This document shows positions 1 to 5,844 of a stretch of DNA of 8,472 bases, piece after piece. Source of the DNA: Desulfuromonadaceae bacterium UBA6124 (lineage in GTDB: Bacteria; Desulfobacterota; Desulfuromonadia; Desulfuromonadales; Trichloromonadaceae). Numbering within the stretch: the first letter of the stretch is position 1; each line of letters begins with the position of its first letter. The notes beneath the pieces were generated by a model. That model made no database searches and was not told the origin of the DNA. It worked only from the letters and a program-made list of their open reading frames with translations. Where the stretch lies: positions 1 to 8,472 of the forward strand of contig DIVU01000107.1 in assembly GCA_002423365.1 (NCBI GenBank). Direction: 5' to 3'. Made by a program: the position numbers and the translations under genes.

Positions 1-284
1 AGCCGACCGTCTCCGGCGAGCACGATCTCGCACGGGTGCTGAAGCTGGCCGCGCATTTCGGGATTCCGGCGGCGATCTGCGTCAATAAGTGGGATCTCAA
101 CCCGGAGATGACCGAGCGCATCGAAAAGCAGGCGCAGACCCTGGGGGCGACGGTGGCCGGGCGCATCCGCTATGACCGCGCCGTCACCCAGGCGCAGATC
201 CAGGAGCGGGCGGTGGTCGAGATCGACGCCCCCTGCGCCGAGGACATTCGCGCCCTCTGGGCCGGCCTGGGGCTTTCGTGCTGA
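1..284 (+). CDS. MinD-superfamily P-loop ATPase, C-terminal fragment
   Basis: The reading frame is open from the left edge (first full codon at base 3) to the TGA at 282-284, giving 93 residues of a C-terminus. The visible start reads PTVSGEHDLARVLKLAAHFGIP, then a nucleotide-site-like NKWDLN segment and a closing VVEIDAPCAEDIRALW. This is the usual C-terminal half of the MinD/ParA-like ATPases that carry an inserted ferredoxin domain and are common in anaerobes, often described as (4Fe-4S)-binding ATP-binding proteins. The P-loop and the iron-sulfur cysteines would lie upstream, outside the window, so the exact subfamily cannot be confirmed. These proteins often occur as tandem paralogues with a dinitrogenase iron-molybdenum cofactor-like protein; whether that applies here is not visible. 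The thioesterase gene starts 39 nt after this stop, so cotranscription is possible. Confidence 0.8.
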   Translation, partial: PTVSGEHDLARVLKLAAHFGIPAAICVNKWDLNPEMTERIEKQAQTLGATVAGRIRYDRAVTQAQIQERAVVEIDAPCAEDIRALWAGLGLSC

Positions 285-323
285 GGGGCAAAAGAGCGGA
301 TGGCGGACGGGGAGGTTCCGGGC

Positions 324-749
324 ATGGCCGTTGACCCCTCGCCGGAGCTCGCCGAACACTACGGGCACGGCCGCTGCGTGATCTGCGGCGGCCGCAACCC
401 CCATTCCCTGCGCCTACGGTTCGAGCCGACGGCGGACGGTGGAGTGCGGGCATCCTTCTTCGCCCATGGGGAACTGCAAGGCTATGCCGATCTGCTGCAC
501 GGTGGGGTCATGGCCTCATTGCTCGATGCGGCCATGACCCACTGCCTTTTCCATCTCGGTATCGAGGCGGTCACCGGTGAGCTCAACATCCGCTACCTGC
601 GCCCCATCCCCTGCGGCTCGGCGCTGGAAATCCGCGCCTGGCGGCTCTCCGCCTTCCCCCCGCTGCACCGCCTCAAGGCGCAAATTCTTTCCGGCGGCGA
701 AGTCATGACCCTGGCCGAGGCCAAGTTCATGGAGCGCCCGGCGCGCTGA
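324..749 (+). CDS. PaaI-family hotdog-fold thioesterase
   Basis: This 141-residue protein is probably a cytoplasmic acyl-CoA thioesterase of the PaaI/4HBT hotdog superfamily. The family signature is visible: LHGGVMASLLDAAM at residues 58-71, with the HGG turn at 59-61 and the acidic Asp68 on the following helix, then GELNIRYLRPIP, the strand typical of the fold. A CxxCG motif (Cys18, Cys21) sits near the N-terminus, followed by NPHSLRLRF, a common opening in this subgroup. The start at 324 was chosen because GGGGAGG at 309-315 is a strong ribosome binding site 8 nt upstream. An in-frame ATG at 300 would add eight residues but has only a weak, distant purine stretch. The acyl substrate cannot be read from the sequence. 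The gene is flanked by short gaps (39 nt before, 39 nt to metF), with no clear terminator between. Confidence 0.85.
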   Translation: MAVDPSPELAEHYGHGRCVICGGRNPHSLRLRFEPTADGGVRASFFAHGELQGYADLLHGGVMASLLDAAMTHCLFHLGIEAVTGELNIRYLRPIPCGSALEIRAWRLSAFPPLHRLKAQILSGGEVMTLAEAKFMERPAR

Positions 750-788
750 TTTCCCGCTTTCAATGTAAATTTTTGTGGAGTGATGCTT

Positions 789-1670
789 ATGCGTGTGACC
801 GACCTGTGGACAAAGAATGGGCGCCCGACCCTATCCTTCGAATTCTTCCCGCCGCGCAGTGAAAAGGATGAGGCGAGCTTCGCGAAAGTCGTCGATACCC
901 TGGCCGAATTGAAACCGGACTTTGTCTCCGTGACTTTCGGCGCCGGCGGCTCCAGTCGCGAAGGCTCGTACCAGCTGGTTAAAAAACTGATTCAGGAAAA
1001 GGGGCTGGGGGTTATCGCCTACCTCGCCGCATACGGCTTGGGTCCGGATGAAATCTGTTCCATTCTCGATGCTTACGCCGATCTCGGGGTGGAAAACATC
1101 CTCGCCTTGCGTGGCGACCCTCCCCGCGCGACCGAGGGACTGACCCCGCACCCGGAGAGCCTGGCCCATGCTTCCGACCTGTTGCAGTTTATCAAGGGCC
1201 GCTACGCCTTCTGCCTAGGGGGTGCCGGCCATCCGGAAGGGCATCCGGAAGCGGAGAGCAAGGCCAAGGATCTTGACTATCTCAAGCTCAAGGTGGCCAA
1301 CGGCGCCGAATTCATCATCGCCAATTTCGTCTATGACACCCGGCTCTTCTTCGATTTCGTTGAGCGCTGCCGGGCGATCGGCATCAGCGTGCCGATTCTC
1401 CCTGGGGTGATGCCGATCTACAGTGTGAAGCTGCTGGAAATTCTCACGAAAACCTGCGGCGCGACGATCAGCGAAGAGGTGCGAAAAGGACTGGCCGAAC
1501 TGCCCGCGGACGATACCAAGGCGGTCGCGGAATTCGGCATTGCTTTCGCCATCAAGCAATGTCGCGAATTGCTGGAACAGGGCGTTCCGGGCATCCATCT
1601 CTATACGATGGATAGAAGCACGGCGCCCCTTGCCATCGTCAACGCCTTGAAAAATGAAAAGCTGCTCTGA
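789..1670 (+). CDS. metF: Methylenetetrahydrofolate reductase, divergent MetF family
   Basis: This 293-residue FAD-dependent TIM-barrel protein should interconvert 5,10-methylenetetrahydrofolate and 5-methyltetrahydrofolate, supplying methyl groups for methionine or feeding one-carbon pathways in anaerobes. The length is normal for bacterial MetF. Conserved features are SFEFFPPR at residues 16-23 (catalytic Glu18, Glu28 in E. coli), FVSVTFGAGGS at 45-55, LALRGDPP at 105-112 (flavin-site Asp110), HPEGHPEA with His152, ILPGVMPI, and the C-terminal HLYTMDR. Three usually conserved positions differ: the HLTC motif is YLAA (Tyr78 for His88), Tyr152 is His148, and the folate-contacting Gln183 is Asn179. 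The start at 789 has GGAG (777-780) 8 nt upstream; GTG 780 and ATG 783 are too close to that site. No NADH partner subunit is visible nearby. The assignment to the family is firm; the exact electron donor and substrate are less so. Confidence 0.88.
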   Translation: MRVTDLWTKNGRPTLSFEFFPPRSEKDEASFAKVVDTLAELKPDFVSVTFGAGGSSREGSYQLVKKLIQEKGLGVIAYLAAYGLGPDEICSILDAYADLGVENILALRGDPPRATEGLTPHPESLAHASDLLQFIKGRYAFCLGGAGHPEGHPEAESKAKDLDYLKLKVANGAEFIIANFVYDTRLFFDFVERCRAIGISVPILPGVMPIYSVKLLEILTKTCGATISEEVRKGLAELPADDTKAVAEFGIAFAIKQCRELLEQGVPGIHLYTMDRSTAPLAIVNALKNEKLL

Positions 1671-1672
1671 CC

Positions 1673-2575
1673 ATGAAAACCTACCTTGAATGCGTCCCCT
1701 GTCTGCTGCGGCAGACGGTCGCGGCCTGCCGCATGCTCGCCGCTCCGGAAGCGGTTCAGGATCGCCTCGTCCGCAACGTCCTGACGGAACTGGCCGGTGC
1801 CGACCTCAGCCAGCCGCCACCGGTCCTCGCCCAGGCGATTCATCGCCAAATCCGCGAACTGTCGCTGCAGAAGGATCCCTACCGCTGGGTCAAAAAACAT
1901 TTCACCGATCTGGCTCTCGGTCTGCTCGAAGAACTGACGCAAACGGTGGAAGATTCGCGGAATCCGCCGGAAACCGCCCTGCGCCTGGCGATCGCCGGGA
2001 ACGTCATTGATCTGGGCGTTACCGGGACGCTGAGCGAGGCAGAGGTGTTCGCGGCAATCGAGCATGCGTTGGCCGCTCCCCTGCAAGGCGATCCCGATGA
2101 ACTCATGCTGGCGGCGAAATCGGCCAGGAAGATTCTCTACCTGGCCGACAACGCGGGGGAAATCGTCTTTGACCGGCTGCTGCTGCAGAAGCTGCCCCTG
2201 GAGCGGGTGACGCTGGCGGTGAAAGGGGCGCCGGTGATCAACGATGCCGTTCGTGAAGACGCCGTCGCCGCCGGAATCGACACGCTGGTTGAGGTGATCG
2301 ACAACGGCGCGGATGTGCCGGGAACGCTTTTGGCCGAATGCAGCGAGAATTTCTTGCGCCACTTTGCCGAGGCCGATCTGGTCATCGCCAAGGGGCAAGG
2401 CAATTACGAAACCCTCAATGATGAGCCCAAAGACATCTTTTTCATCCTGAAAGCGAAATGCCCGGTGATTGCAAGGGATCTGGGGTGCAATGTCGGCGAT
2501 TTAATTCTCCGGCGTTCCACACACCAAGCCAAGATGGGGCAGGATCCGACCGGATTGTCCGAAAGAACGCCGTGA
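1673..2575 (+). CDS. DUF89 (ARMT1-like) damage-control phosphatase-like protein
   Basis: This 300-residue protein belongs to the DUF89 family, metal-dependent phosphatases related to PH1575 and to the eukaryotic ARMT1-like proteins, which are proposed to remove damaged or surplus phosphometabolites. Family marks are the N-terminal ECVPCLLRQ (Cys7, Cys10) typical of the prokaryotic subfamily with a CxxC, AGNVIDLG at 108-115, YLADNAGEIVFD at 156-167 (likely metal ligands Asp159 and Asn160), VKGAPVINDA at 183-192, KGQGNYETL at 240-248, and KCPVIARDLG at 262-271. The tail after about residue 280 is not recognisable. The ATG is 2 nt after the metF stop with no strong ribosome binding site, so translation is probably coupled to metF. 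The physiological substrate is unknown; the coupling hints at a role near folate or one-carbon metabolism, which is inference only. Confidence 0.85.
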   Translation: MKTYLECVPCLLRQTVAACRMLAAPEAVQDRLVRNVLTELAGADLSQPPPVLAQAIHRQIRELSLQKDPYRWVKKHFTDLALGLLEELTQTVEDSRNPPETALRLAIAGNVIDLGVTGTLSEAEVFAAIEHALAAPLQGDPDELMLAAKSARKILYLADNAGEIVFDRLLLQKLPLERVTLAVKGAPVINDAVREDAVAAGIDTLVEVIDNGADVPGTLLAECSENFLRHFAEADLVIAKGQGNYETLNDEPKDIFFILKAKCPVIARDLGCNVGDLILRRSTHQAKMGQDPTGLSERTP

Positions 2576-2640
2576 ACCCACTTCGCTGAGCCGTAAGAAT
2601 CCATGCCTGCAGCAACCTCCCATCGCCCCTTGCCATAAAT

Positions 2641-2681
2641 AAAACCGGCCCAACGGAATCTTCCTGTTGGGCCGGTTTTTT
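2641..2681. terminator. Bidirectional intrinsic terminator
   Basis: A perfect 14-bp stem pairs 2641-2654 with 2666-2679, closing an 11-nt loop in which a GG/CC pair can extend the helix. The right arm runs into six T on the + strand, and the left arm begins with AAAA preceded by an AT-rich stretch, so the mirror hairpin also has a U-tract on the - strand. It lies between the + strand DUF89 gene, ending at 2575, and the - strand exporter gene, ending at 2723, and can stop transcription from both sides. Confidence 0.9.
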
Positions 2682-2722
2682 GCCGGGATCGAAATTTTAG
2701 GGACGAAAAGCCGTGCAGGTCG

Positions 2723-3976
2723 TTATGCTTTCGCCGGCGGCCAGGGGCGGCCGAGGCGAATGGTCACGGTCAGTCCCAGGCACAGCAGGCCAATGATCAG
2801 CCCCGTCACCCCGGTCCATTCCCGCCAGCTCCAGAAGAAACCCCCGACCGTTCCGGAAATGCTCGAACCGAGATAGTAGAAGAAGAGATAGAGGGCCGAG
2901 GCCTGGGCCTTGGCGACGGGCGCCCGGCGACCGACGCCGCTGGAGGCGACGGAGTGGACGCCGAAAAAGCCGACGGTGAAGATGCCGACGCCGAGAACGA
3001 TCCAGGGCAGGGCGGCGGCCAAAGTCAGCAGCGCGCCGACGACCATGGCCGCCAGGCCGAAACGGATCAGCGGCGCCCGGCCGAAGCGGTTGACGAAATG
3101 CCCCATGATCGAGGCGCTCAGGGAGCCGAGCAGGTAGACGAGAAAGATCAGGCTCGCCTGGCTCTGGCTGAGCAGATAGGGGGCATCCAGCAGGCGGAAG
3201 GTCAGGTAGTTGTAGAGGGTGACGAAGGCGCCCATGGCGAGAAAGGCGATGAGATAGAGGCGGCGCAGCAGCGGATCGCGCAGGTGCCGACCGAGGGAGG
3301 TAAAGAGATAAGCGGCGGCGAAGGGGCGCGGCGGCAAGTGTGAGGGGGGGAGGCTGGCGGCGAAGAAGAAGCTGGTCAGCAGGCAGGCGCCGCCGAGGAT
3401 GAAAAAGGCCGCTTGCCAGCACCAGACATCGGCGAGAATGGCGGTGAGCAGCCGTCCGGCCATGCCGCCGACGGCGTTGCCGCTGATGTAGAGGCCCATG
3501 GCCGAGGCGATGGCCGACGGGCTCATCTCCTCGCTCAGGTAGGCCATGGCCACGGCCGGGAGCCCGGCCAGCAGCAGCCCCTGTAGAAAGCGCAGGCCGA
3601 GCAGTCCGGCGAAGCTGTCGTTGAAACCGATCAGCAGGGTCAGGCACGAGGTCAGGATGAGAGCGCCGCTCATGATCCGCTTGCGCCCCCAAGTTTCCGA
3701 CAGGGTGCCGACAAAGAGCATGGCGACGGCCAGGGTGCCGGTGGTCAGGGAGAGGGGCAGGCTGCCGAGAGCCGGCGAGACGCCGAAACTTTTGGAGAAT
3801 TCCGGCAGCAACGGCTGCACCGCGTAGAGGCTGACGAAGGTGACGAACCCGGCTAGGAAGAAAGCGAGATTGACCCGACGATAGACGGCGGTACCGACCT
3901 GGATGCTCCCCAACCCGGAATTCTCCGGCGGCGTGTGCGGGTTGACATGTTGATGATTACGCGGATTGTGGGTCAT
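2723..3976 (-). CDS. ynfM: MFS efflux transporter, YnfM family
   Basis: This 417-residue inner-membrane protein is a 12-helix major facilitator superfamily transporter, a proton-coupled drug or metabolite exporter of the YnfM/YgaY group. It has the same length as E. coli YnfM as I recall it and shares its long hydrophilic N-terminus. Segments in common include LYAVQPLLPEFS (50-61), motif A GTLSETWGRK (90-99) after helix 2, AYLSEEMSPSAIASAMGLYI with SGNAVGGMAGR (145-175), GAFVTLYNYL (249-258), VGFFGVHSVASS (335-346) and KAQASALYLFFYYLGSSISGT (356-376). The substrate is not deducible. The ATG at 3976 lacks a clear ribosome binding site; an in-frame TTG at 3913 with GGAG 9 nt upstream is an alternative that would trim 21 non-membrane residues. 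A longer frame reaching back to a TTG at 4099 adds low-complexity sequence unlike the family and was not used. Its 3' end faces the bidirectional terminator. Confidence 0.88.
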   Translation of the reverse strand: MTHNPRNHQHVNPHTPPENSGLGSIQVGTAVYRRVNLAFFLAGFVTFVSLYAVQPLLPEFSKSFGVSPALGSLPLSLTTGTLAVAMLFVGTLSETWGRKRIMSGALILTSCLTLLIGFNDSFAGLLGLRFLQGLLLAGLPAVAMAYLSEEMSPSAIASAMGLYISGNAVGGMAGRLLTAILADVWCWQAAFFILGGACLLTSFFFAASLPPSHLPPRPFAAAYLFTSLGRHLRDPLLRRLYLIAFLAMGAFVTLYNYLTFRLLDAPYLLSQSQASLIFLVYLLGSLSASIMGHFVNRFGRAPLIRFGLAAMVVGALLTLAAALPWIVLGVGIFTVGFFGVHSVASSGVGRRAPVAKAQASALYLFFYYLGSSISGTVGGFFWSWREWTGVTGLIIGLLCLGLTVTIRLGRPWPPAKA

Positions 3977-4181
3977 GATTGACAGGAAAGATAGCACCGA
4001 AGGCGGAGGAAGGGAAGGGCCTCCTAAGAGTCGCCACGACCCTCCCTCCGAGTGCTTTAACGGCCCAACCGAAAACCGCCCTCTTCCCTGAAAATACAAT
4101 AGCCGAGGAAGCGAACCTCGAACCCTGTCGGCATGTGCTTTTTCTCGTCTGGACCGCGCATGTGAGGATTCCCGCCGACGA
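3977..4181. other. Intergenic region upstream of the exporter; leader fold, no gene seen
   Basis: These 205 bases lie between the selenoprotein stop and the exporter start, both on the - strand. I see no credible gene. In the - strand transcript a 10-bp helix with one G-U wobble can form between 4040-4049 and 4005-4014, close before the exporter start. A 5-bp hairpin (4104-4108 with 4116-4120) lies further upstream and is followed on the - strand by a moderately T-rich stretch, so it could be a weak terminator for the selenoprotein gene. No promoter with two good boxes could be assigned. Confidence 0.45.
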
Positions 4182-4754
4182 TTACTTTTTAAGCAACCGA
4201 TAAGGGTCGGCCCTGGTAAGCCAGGGGCTGTCCGGGTATTCGGCGGTCAATCGGTCATAGATGCCGATCAGGTTGTTGACATCGTGAGTCTCGATGTAGC
4301 GGGACACCCCGATGAGATACGCCGCCTCCGGTGCCAGACTGCCGGCAGGATATTGGGCAAGAATCTGTTCGAAGTACCGGCACGCTGCAGGGCGGTCCGG
4401 CAGGTTGTACTTTGCCATCCCCATCCCCATCAGCAGCGATGGAATCAGATCTTTTGGCGGATAGAACCCCAGAGAACGGTAGTGTTCAACTCCTTCAGCA
4501 TCCAGAATCAGCAGAGTCGGAGTCCATTTGACCTTGTAGCGCGGCGCCAACTTGGGGTCGTCGGCCGGCACACGCACGGGGATCAGCTTGCTCGATACGA
4601 AATCAACAACCTCAGAATCTGGGAACGCGACCGCGTTCATCTGTTTGCAACCAATTCAGCCAGGGTTGAAGAAATCTACGAGAACGAGTTTGTCGTCGGC
4701 TTTGGCCTGGGCCAGACCGGCATCGAAGGAAGTCAACCAGTTGATCTCCGGCAT
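4182..4754 (-). CDS. Thioredoxin-like selenoprotein (Sec-x-x-Cys), TGA-recoded
   Basis: Read through one in-frame TGA, this frame encodes a 190-residue cytoplasmic thiol-disulfide oxidoreductase with no signal peptide. The N-terminal thioredoxin fold reads KLVLVDFFNPG, then Sec33-Ile-Gly-Cys36, then KQMNAVAFPD. Sec33 sits exactly where the first catalytic Cys of a CxxC motif belongs. The cis-proline segment WTPTLLILD (77-85) completes the active site. Residues about 121-153 look like a TPR-type helical pair (AACRYFEQILAQYPAGSLAPEAAYLIG). The ATG at 4754 has AGGAG (4763-4767) 8 nt upstream, whereas the internal ATG at 4640, which would give 152 residues, has no ribosome binding site and loses the active site. 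A SECIS-like hairpin follows the TGA. Sequencing error or a nonsense mutation is the alternative, but in-frame homology on both sides and the SECIS argue for selenocysteine. It diverges from wrbA. The redox partner and substrate are unknown. Confidence 0.85.
4613..4643 (-). promoter_or_regulatory. Bacterial SECIS element
   Basis: Immediately downstream of the TGA, the - strand RNA forms a 6-bp stem GAACGC/GCGUUC (4633-4638 with 4623-4628) capped by a GGUC loop (4629-4632). This is the same apical GGUC seen in the E. coli fdhF SECIS that binds SelB. A lower helix CAGA/UCUG (4640-4643 with 4613-4616) can form across an internal loop. The loop starts 24 nt after the TGA, within the spacing usual for bacterial SECIS elements. 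All of it is inside the coding sequence, as expected in bacteria. Confidence 0.8.
4656..4658 (-). other. In-frame TGA, probable selenocysteine codon
   Basis: This TGA is codon 33 of the thioredoxin-like gene and replaces the first Cys codon of the CxxC active site, giving the order Phe-Phe-Asn-Pro-Gly-Sec-Ile-Gly-Cys. Thioredoxin-fold sequence continues in the same frame on both sides. Replacing a redox-active Cys is the normal situation for selenoproteins. Recoding needs SelA, SelB, SelC and SelD, none of which lies in this window. Confidence 0.85.
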
Positions 4755-4792
4755 GATTAGTTCTCCTTTCAAAGATTTATGGTATGGACTTC

Positions 4793-4820
4793 ATTCTACC
4801 CCCGTACCCCATTAGTTCAA
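4793..4820 (-). promoter_or_regulatory. Putative sigma70 promoter for the selenoprotein gene
   Basis: On the - strand, TTGAAC (4815-4820) and TAGAAT (4793-4798) are separated by 16 nt and match the sigma70 boxes at 4 of 6 and 5 of 6 positions. The -10 box lies 38 nt before the ATG at 4754, leaving room for the AGGAG ribosome binding site. Assigned by eye; not experimentally supported. Confidence 0.5.
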
Positions 4821-4990
4821 TCAACAATTTTCCTGCCCTGAACTGGGGAGCCTTTTCGGCATCTCTTTCCCCGGAGTCCGGAATACTCATCCTGAAATCG
4901 AATTGAGCCTGCTCGACATGCTACCCTTTGGCTGTCCGGCAACAAAAGCCCCGCCCCCCAGAATTTCAAAAGAGGCGAAGCGCCCGCCAT

Positions 4991-5018
4991 TTGCCAAAAT
5001 TCCCGGCCATGATAAAAT
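4991..5018 (+). promoter_or_regulatory. Putative sigma70 promoter for wrbA
   Basis: TTGCCA (4991-4996) and TAAAAT (5013-5018) are separated by 16 nt, each matching the sigma70 consensus at 5 of 6 positions. The -10 box ends 40 nt before the wrbA ATG. The region between this promoter and the divergent one (about 4821-4990) holds no gene that I can support and may contain operator sites, though none is recognisable. Confidence 0.6.
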
Positions 5019-5058
5019 ACCATCTTAGTCCTATTTCCCTCCAACATAAGGAGTTGTC

Positions 5059-5679
5059 ATGAGCGTCAAGATCCAGATCGTCTTCTACAGCATGTACGGC
5101 CATGTCCATCAGCTGGCCGAAGCGATCGCCGCGGGTGCCGGCGAAGTCCCCGGTGTCGAGGTCGGCCTCTTCCAGGTTCCGGAACTGGTCTCCGAGGAAG
5201 CCCTGGAGCGCACCGGCGCCAAGGCGGCCCGCGCGGCCTTCGCCCATATCCCCGTCGCCCGCCCCGAGCAGCTGGCCGAGGCCGACGCCATCCTCTTCGG
5301 CACTCCGACCCGTTTCGGCAACATGTGCGCGCAGATGCGCAACTTCCTCGACCAGACCGGTGGCCTCTGGGCGAAGGGCGCGCTGATCGGCAAGGTCGGC
5401 AGCGTCTTCGCCTCCACCGGCACCCAGCACGGCGGCCAGGAAACGACCATCACCAGTTTCCACACCACCTTGCTGCACCACGGCATGGTGATCGTCGGCG
5501 TGCCCTATAGCGAGGCACGGTTGACGACCATGGCGGAAGTCACCGGCGGCACTCCCTACGGCGCCACCACCTTGGCCGCCGCCGACGGCAGCCGCCGGCC
5601 AAGCGAAAACGAACTGGAAATCGCTCGCTTCCAGGGGCGTCATGTCGCCGGAATCGCCGCTCGCCTGCACGGCGCCTGA
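5059..5679 (+). CDS. wrbA: NAD(P)H:quinone oxidoreductase, WrbA type
   Basis: This 206-residue soluble flavodoxin-like protein binds FMN and reduces quinones by two electrons with NAD(P)H, protecting against semiquinone redox cycling. The whole family pattern is visible: FYSMYGHVHQLAEAIAAGA at 9-27, where Ser11-His15 form the FMN phosphate loop; ILFGTPTRFGNMCAQMRNFLDQ at 78-99; SVFASTGTQHGGQETT at 115-130; HGMVIVGVPY at 141-150; and GGTPYGATTLA at 163-173. Length and end points match WrbA. AAGGAG at 5048-5053 lies 5 nt before the ATG. It is transcribed divergently from the selenoprotein gene and appears to have its own promoter at 4991-5018. The gene looks intact and ordinary. Confidence 0.95.
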   Translation: MSVKIQIVFYSMYGHVHQLAEAIAAGAGEVPGVEVGLFQVPELVSEEALERTGAKAARAAFAHIPVARPEQLAEADAILFGTPTRFGNMCAQMRNFLDQTGGLWAKGALIGKVGSVFASTGTQHGGQETTITSFHTTLLHHGMVIVGVPYSEARLTTMAEVTGGTPYGATTLAAADGSRRPSENELEIARFQGRHVAGIAARLHGA

Positions 5680-5708
5680 GGCCGTGAGGTGTGAGGGGTC
5701 AAGTGGGA

Positions 5709-5744
5709 GGGGCGAGGCGCGATTTCACCGACGCGTCTCGTCCC
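5709..5744 (+). terminator. Long GC-rich hairpin after wrbA, possible terminator without U-tract
   Basis: A 13-bp stem, with two G-U wobbles in the + strand RNA, pairs 5709-5721 with 5732-5744 around a 10-nt loop; the flanking A5708/T5745 extends it. It sits 29 nt after the wrbA stop. The following bases are TTCATCC, not a run of T, so termination would be weak or protein-assisted. It could instead be a leader element of the downstream channel gene. Confidence 0.4.
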
Positions 5745-5844
5745 TTCATCCGCCCCGGCAGGAATTCATGGATTCCCCGCCCCTCCTGGTTTAATATCCC
5801 GTCACCGGCACTTCACGATCCTCCGCTCGCCACCGGGAGCCTCC

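Noticed and set aside
780..788. Alternative metF starts at GTG 780 and ATG 783
   Set aside because: They overlap or abut the GGAG ribosome binding site (777-780); ATG 789 has the correct 8-nt spacing.
2697..3692. Arg/Pro/Ala-rich open frame on the - strand overlapping the exporter in another frame
   Set aside because: Composition is that of an out-of-frame reading of a GC-rich gene; the overlapping frame encodes a full 12-helix transporter.
2723..4099. Extended exporter start at TTG 4099
   Set aside because: The extra 41 residues are Gly/Pro/Ser-rich, lack homology to YnfM proteins, have no ribosome binding site, and would begin in untranslated leader sequence.
4101..4130. A tRNA-like T-arm on the - strand (5-bp stem, 7-nt loop beginning TTCG), tempting as a tRNA-Sec near a selenoprotein
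   Set aside because: The loop does not match the TTCRANY pattern well, and there is no matching acceptor stem, anticodon arm or D-arm upstream. It is an isolated hairpin.
4182..4640. A 152-residue protein starting at the internal ATG 4640
   Set aside because: It has no ribosome binding site and begins in the middle of a thioredoxin domain, after the active site. The upstream ATG 4754 with a strong AGGAG and read-through of the TGA explains the frame better.
4821..4990. Possible small gene or antisense frame in the gap before wrbA
   Set aside because: The only open frame here, on the - strand, has no family resemblance, overlaps the proposed wrbA promoter and runs against both flanking transcription units' regulatory regions.
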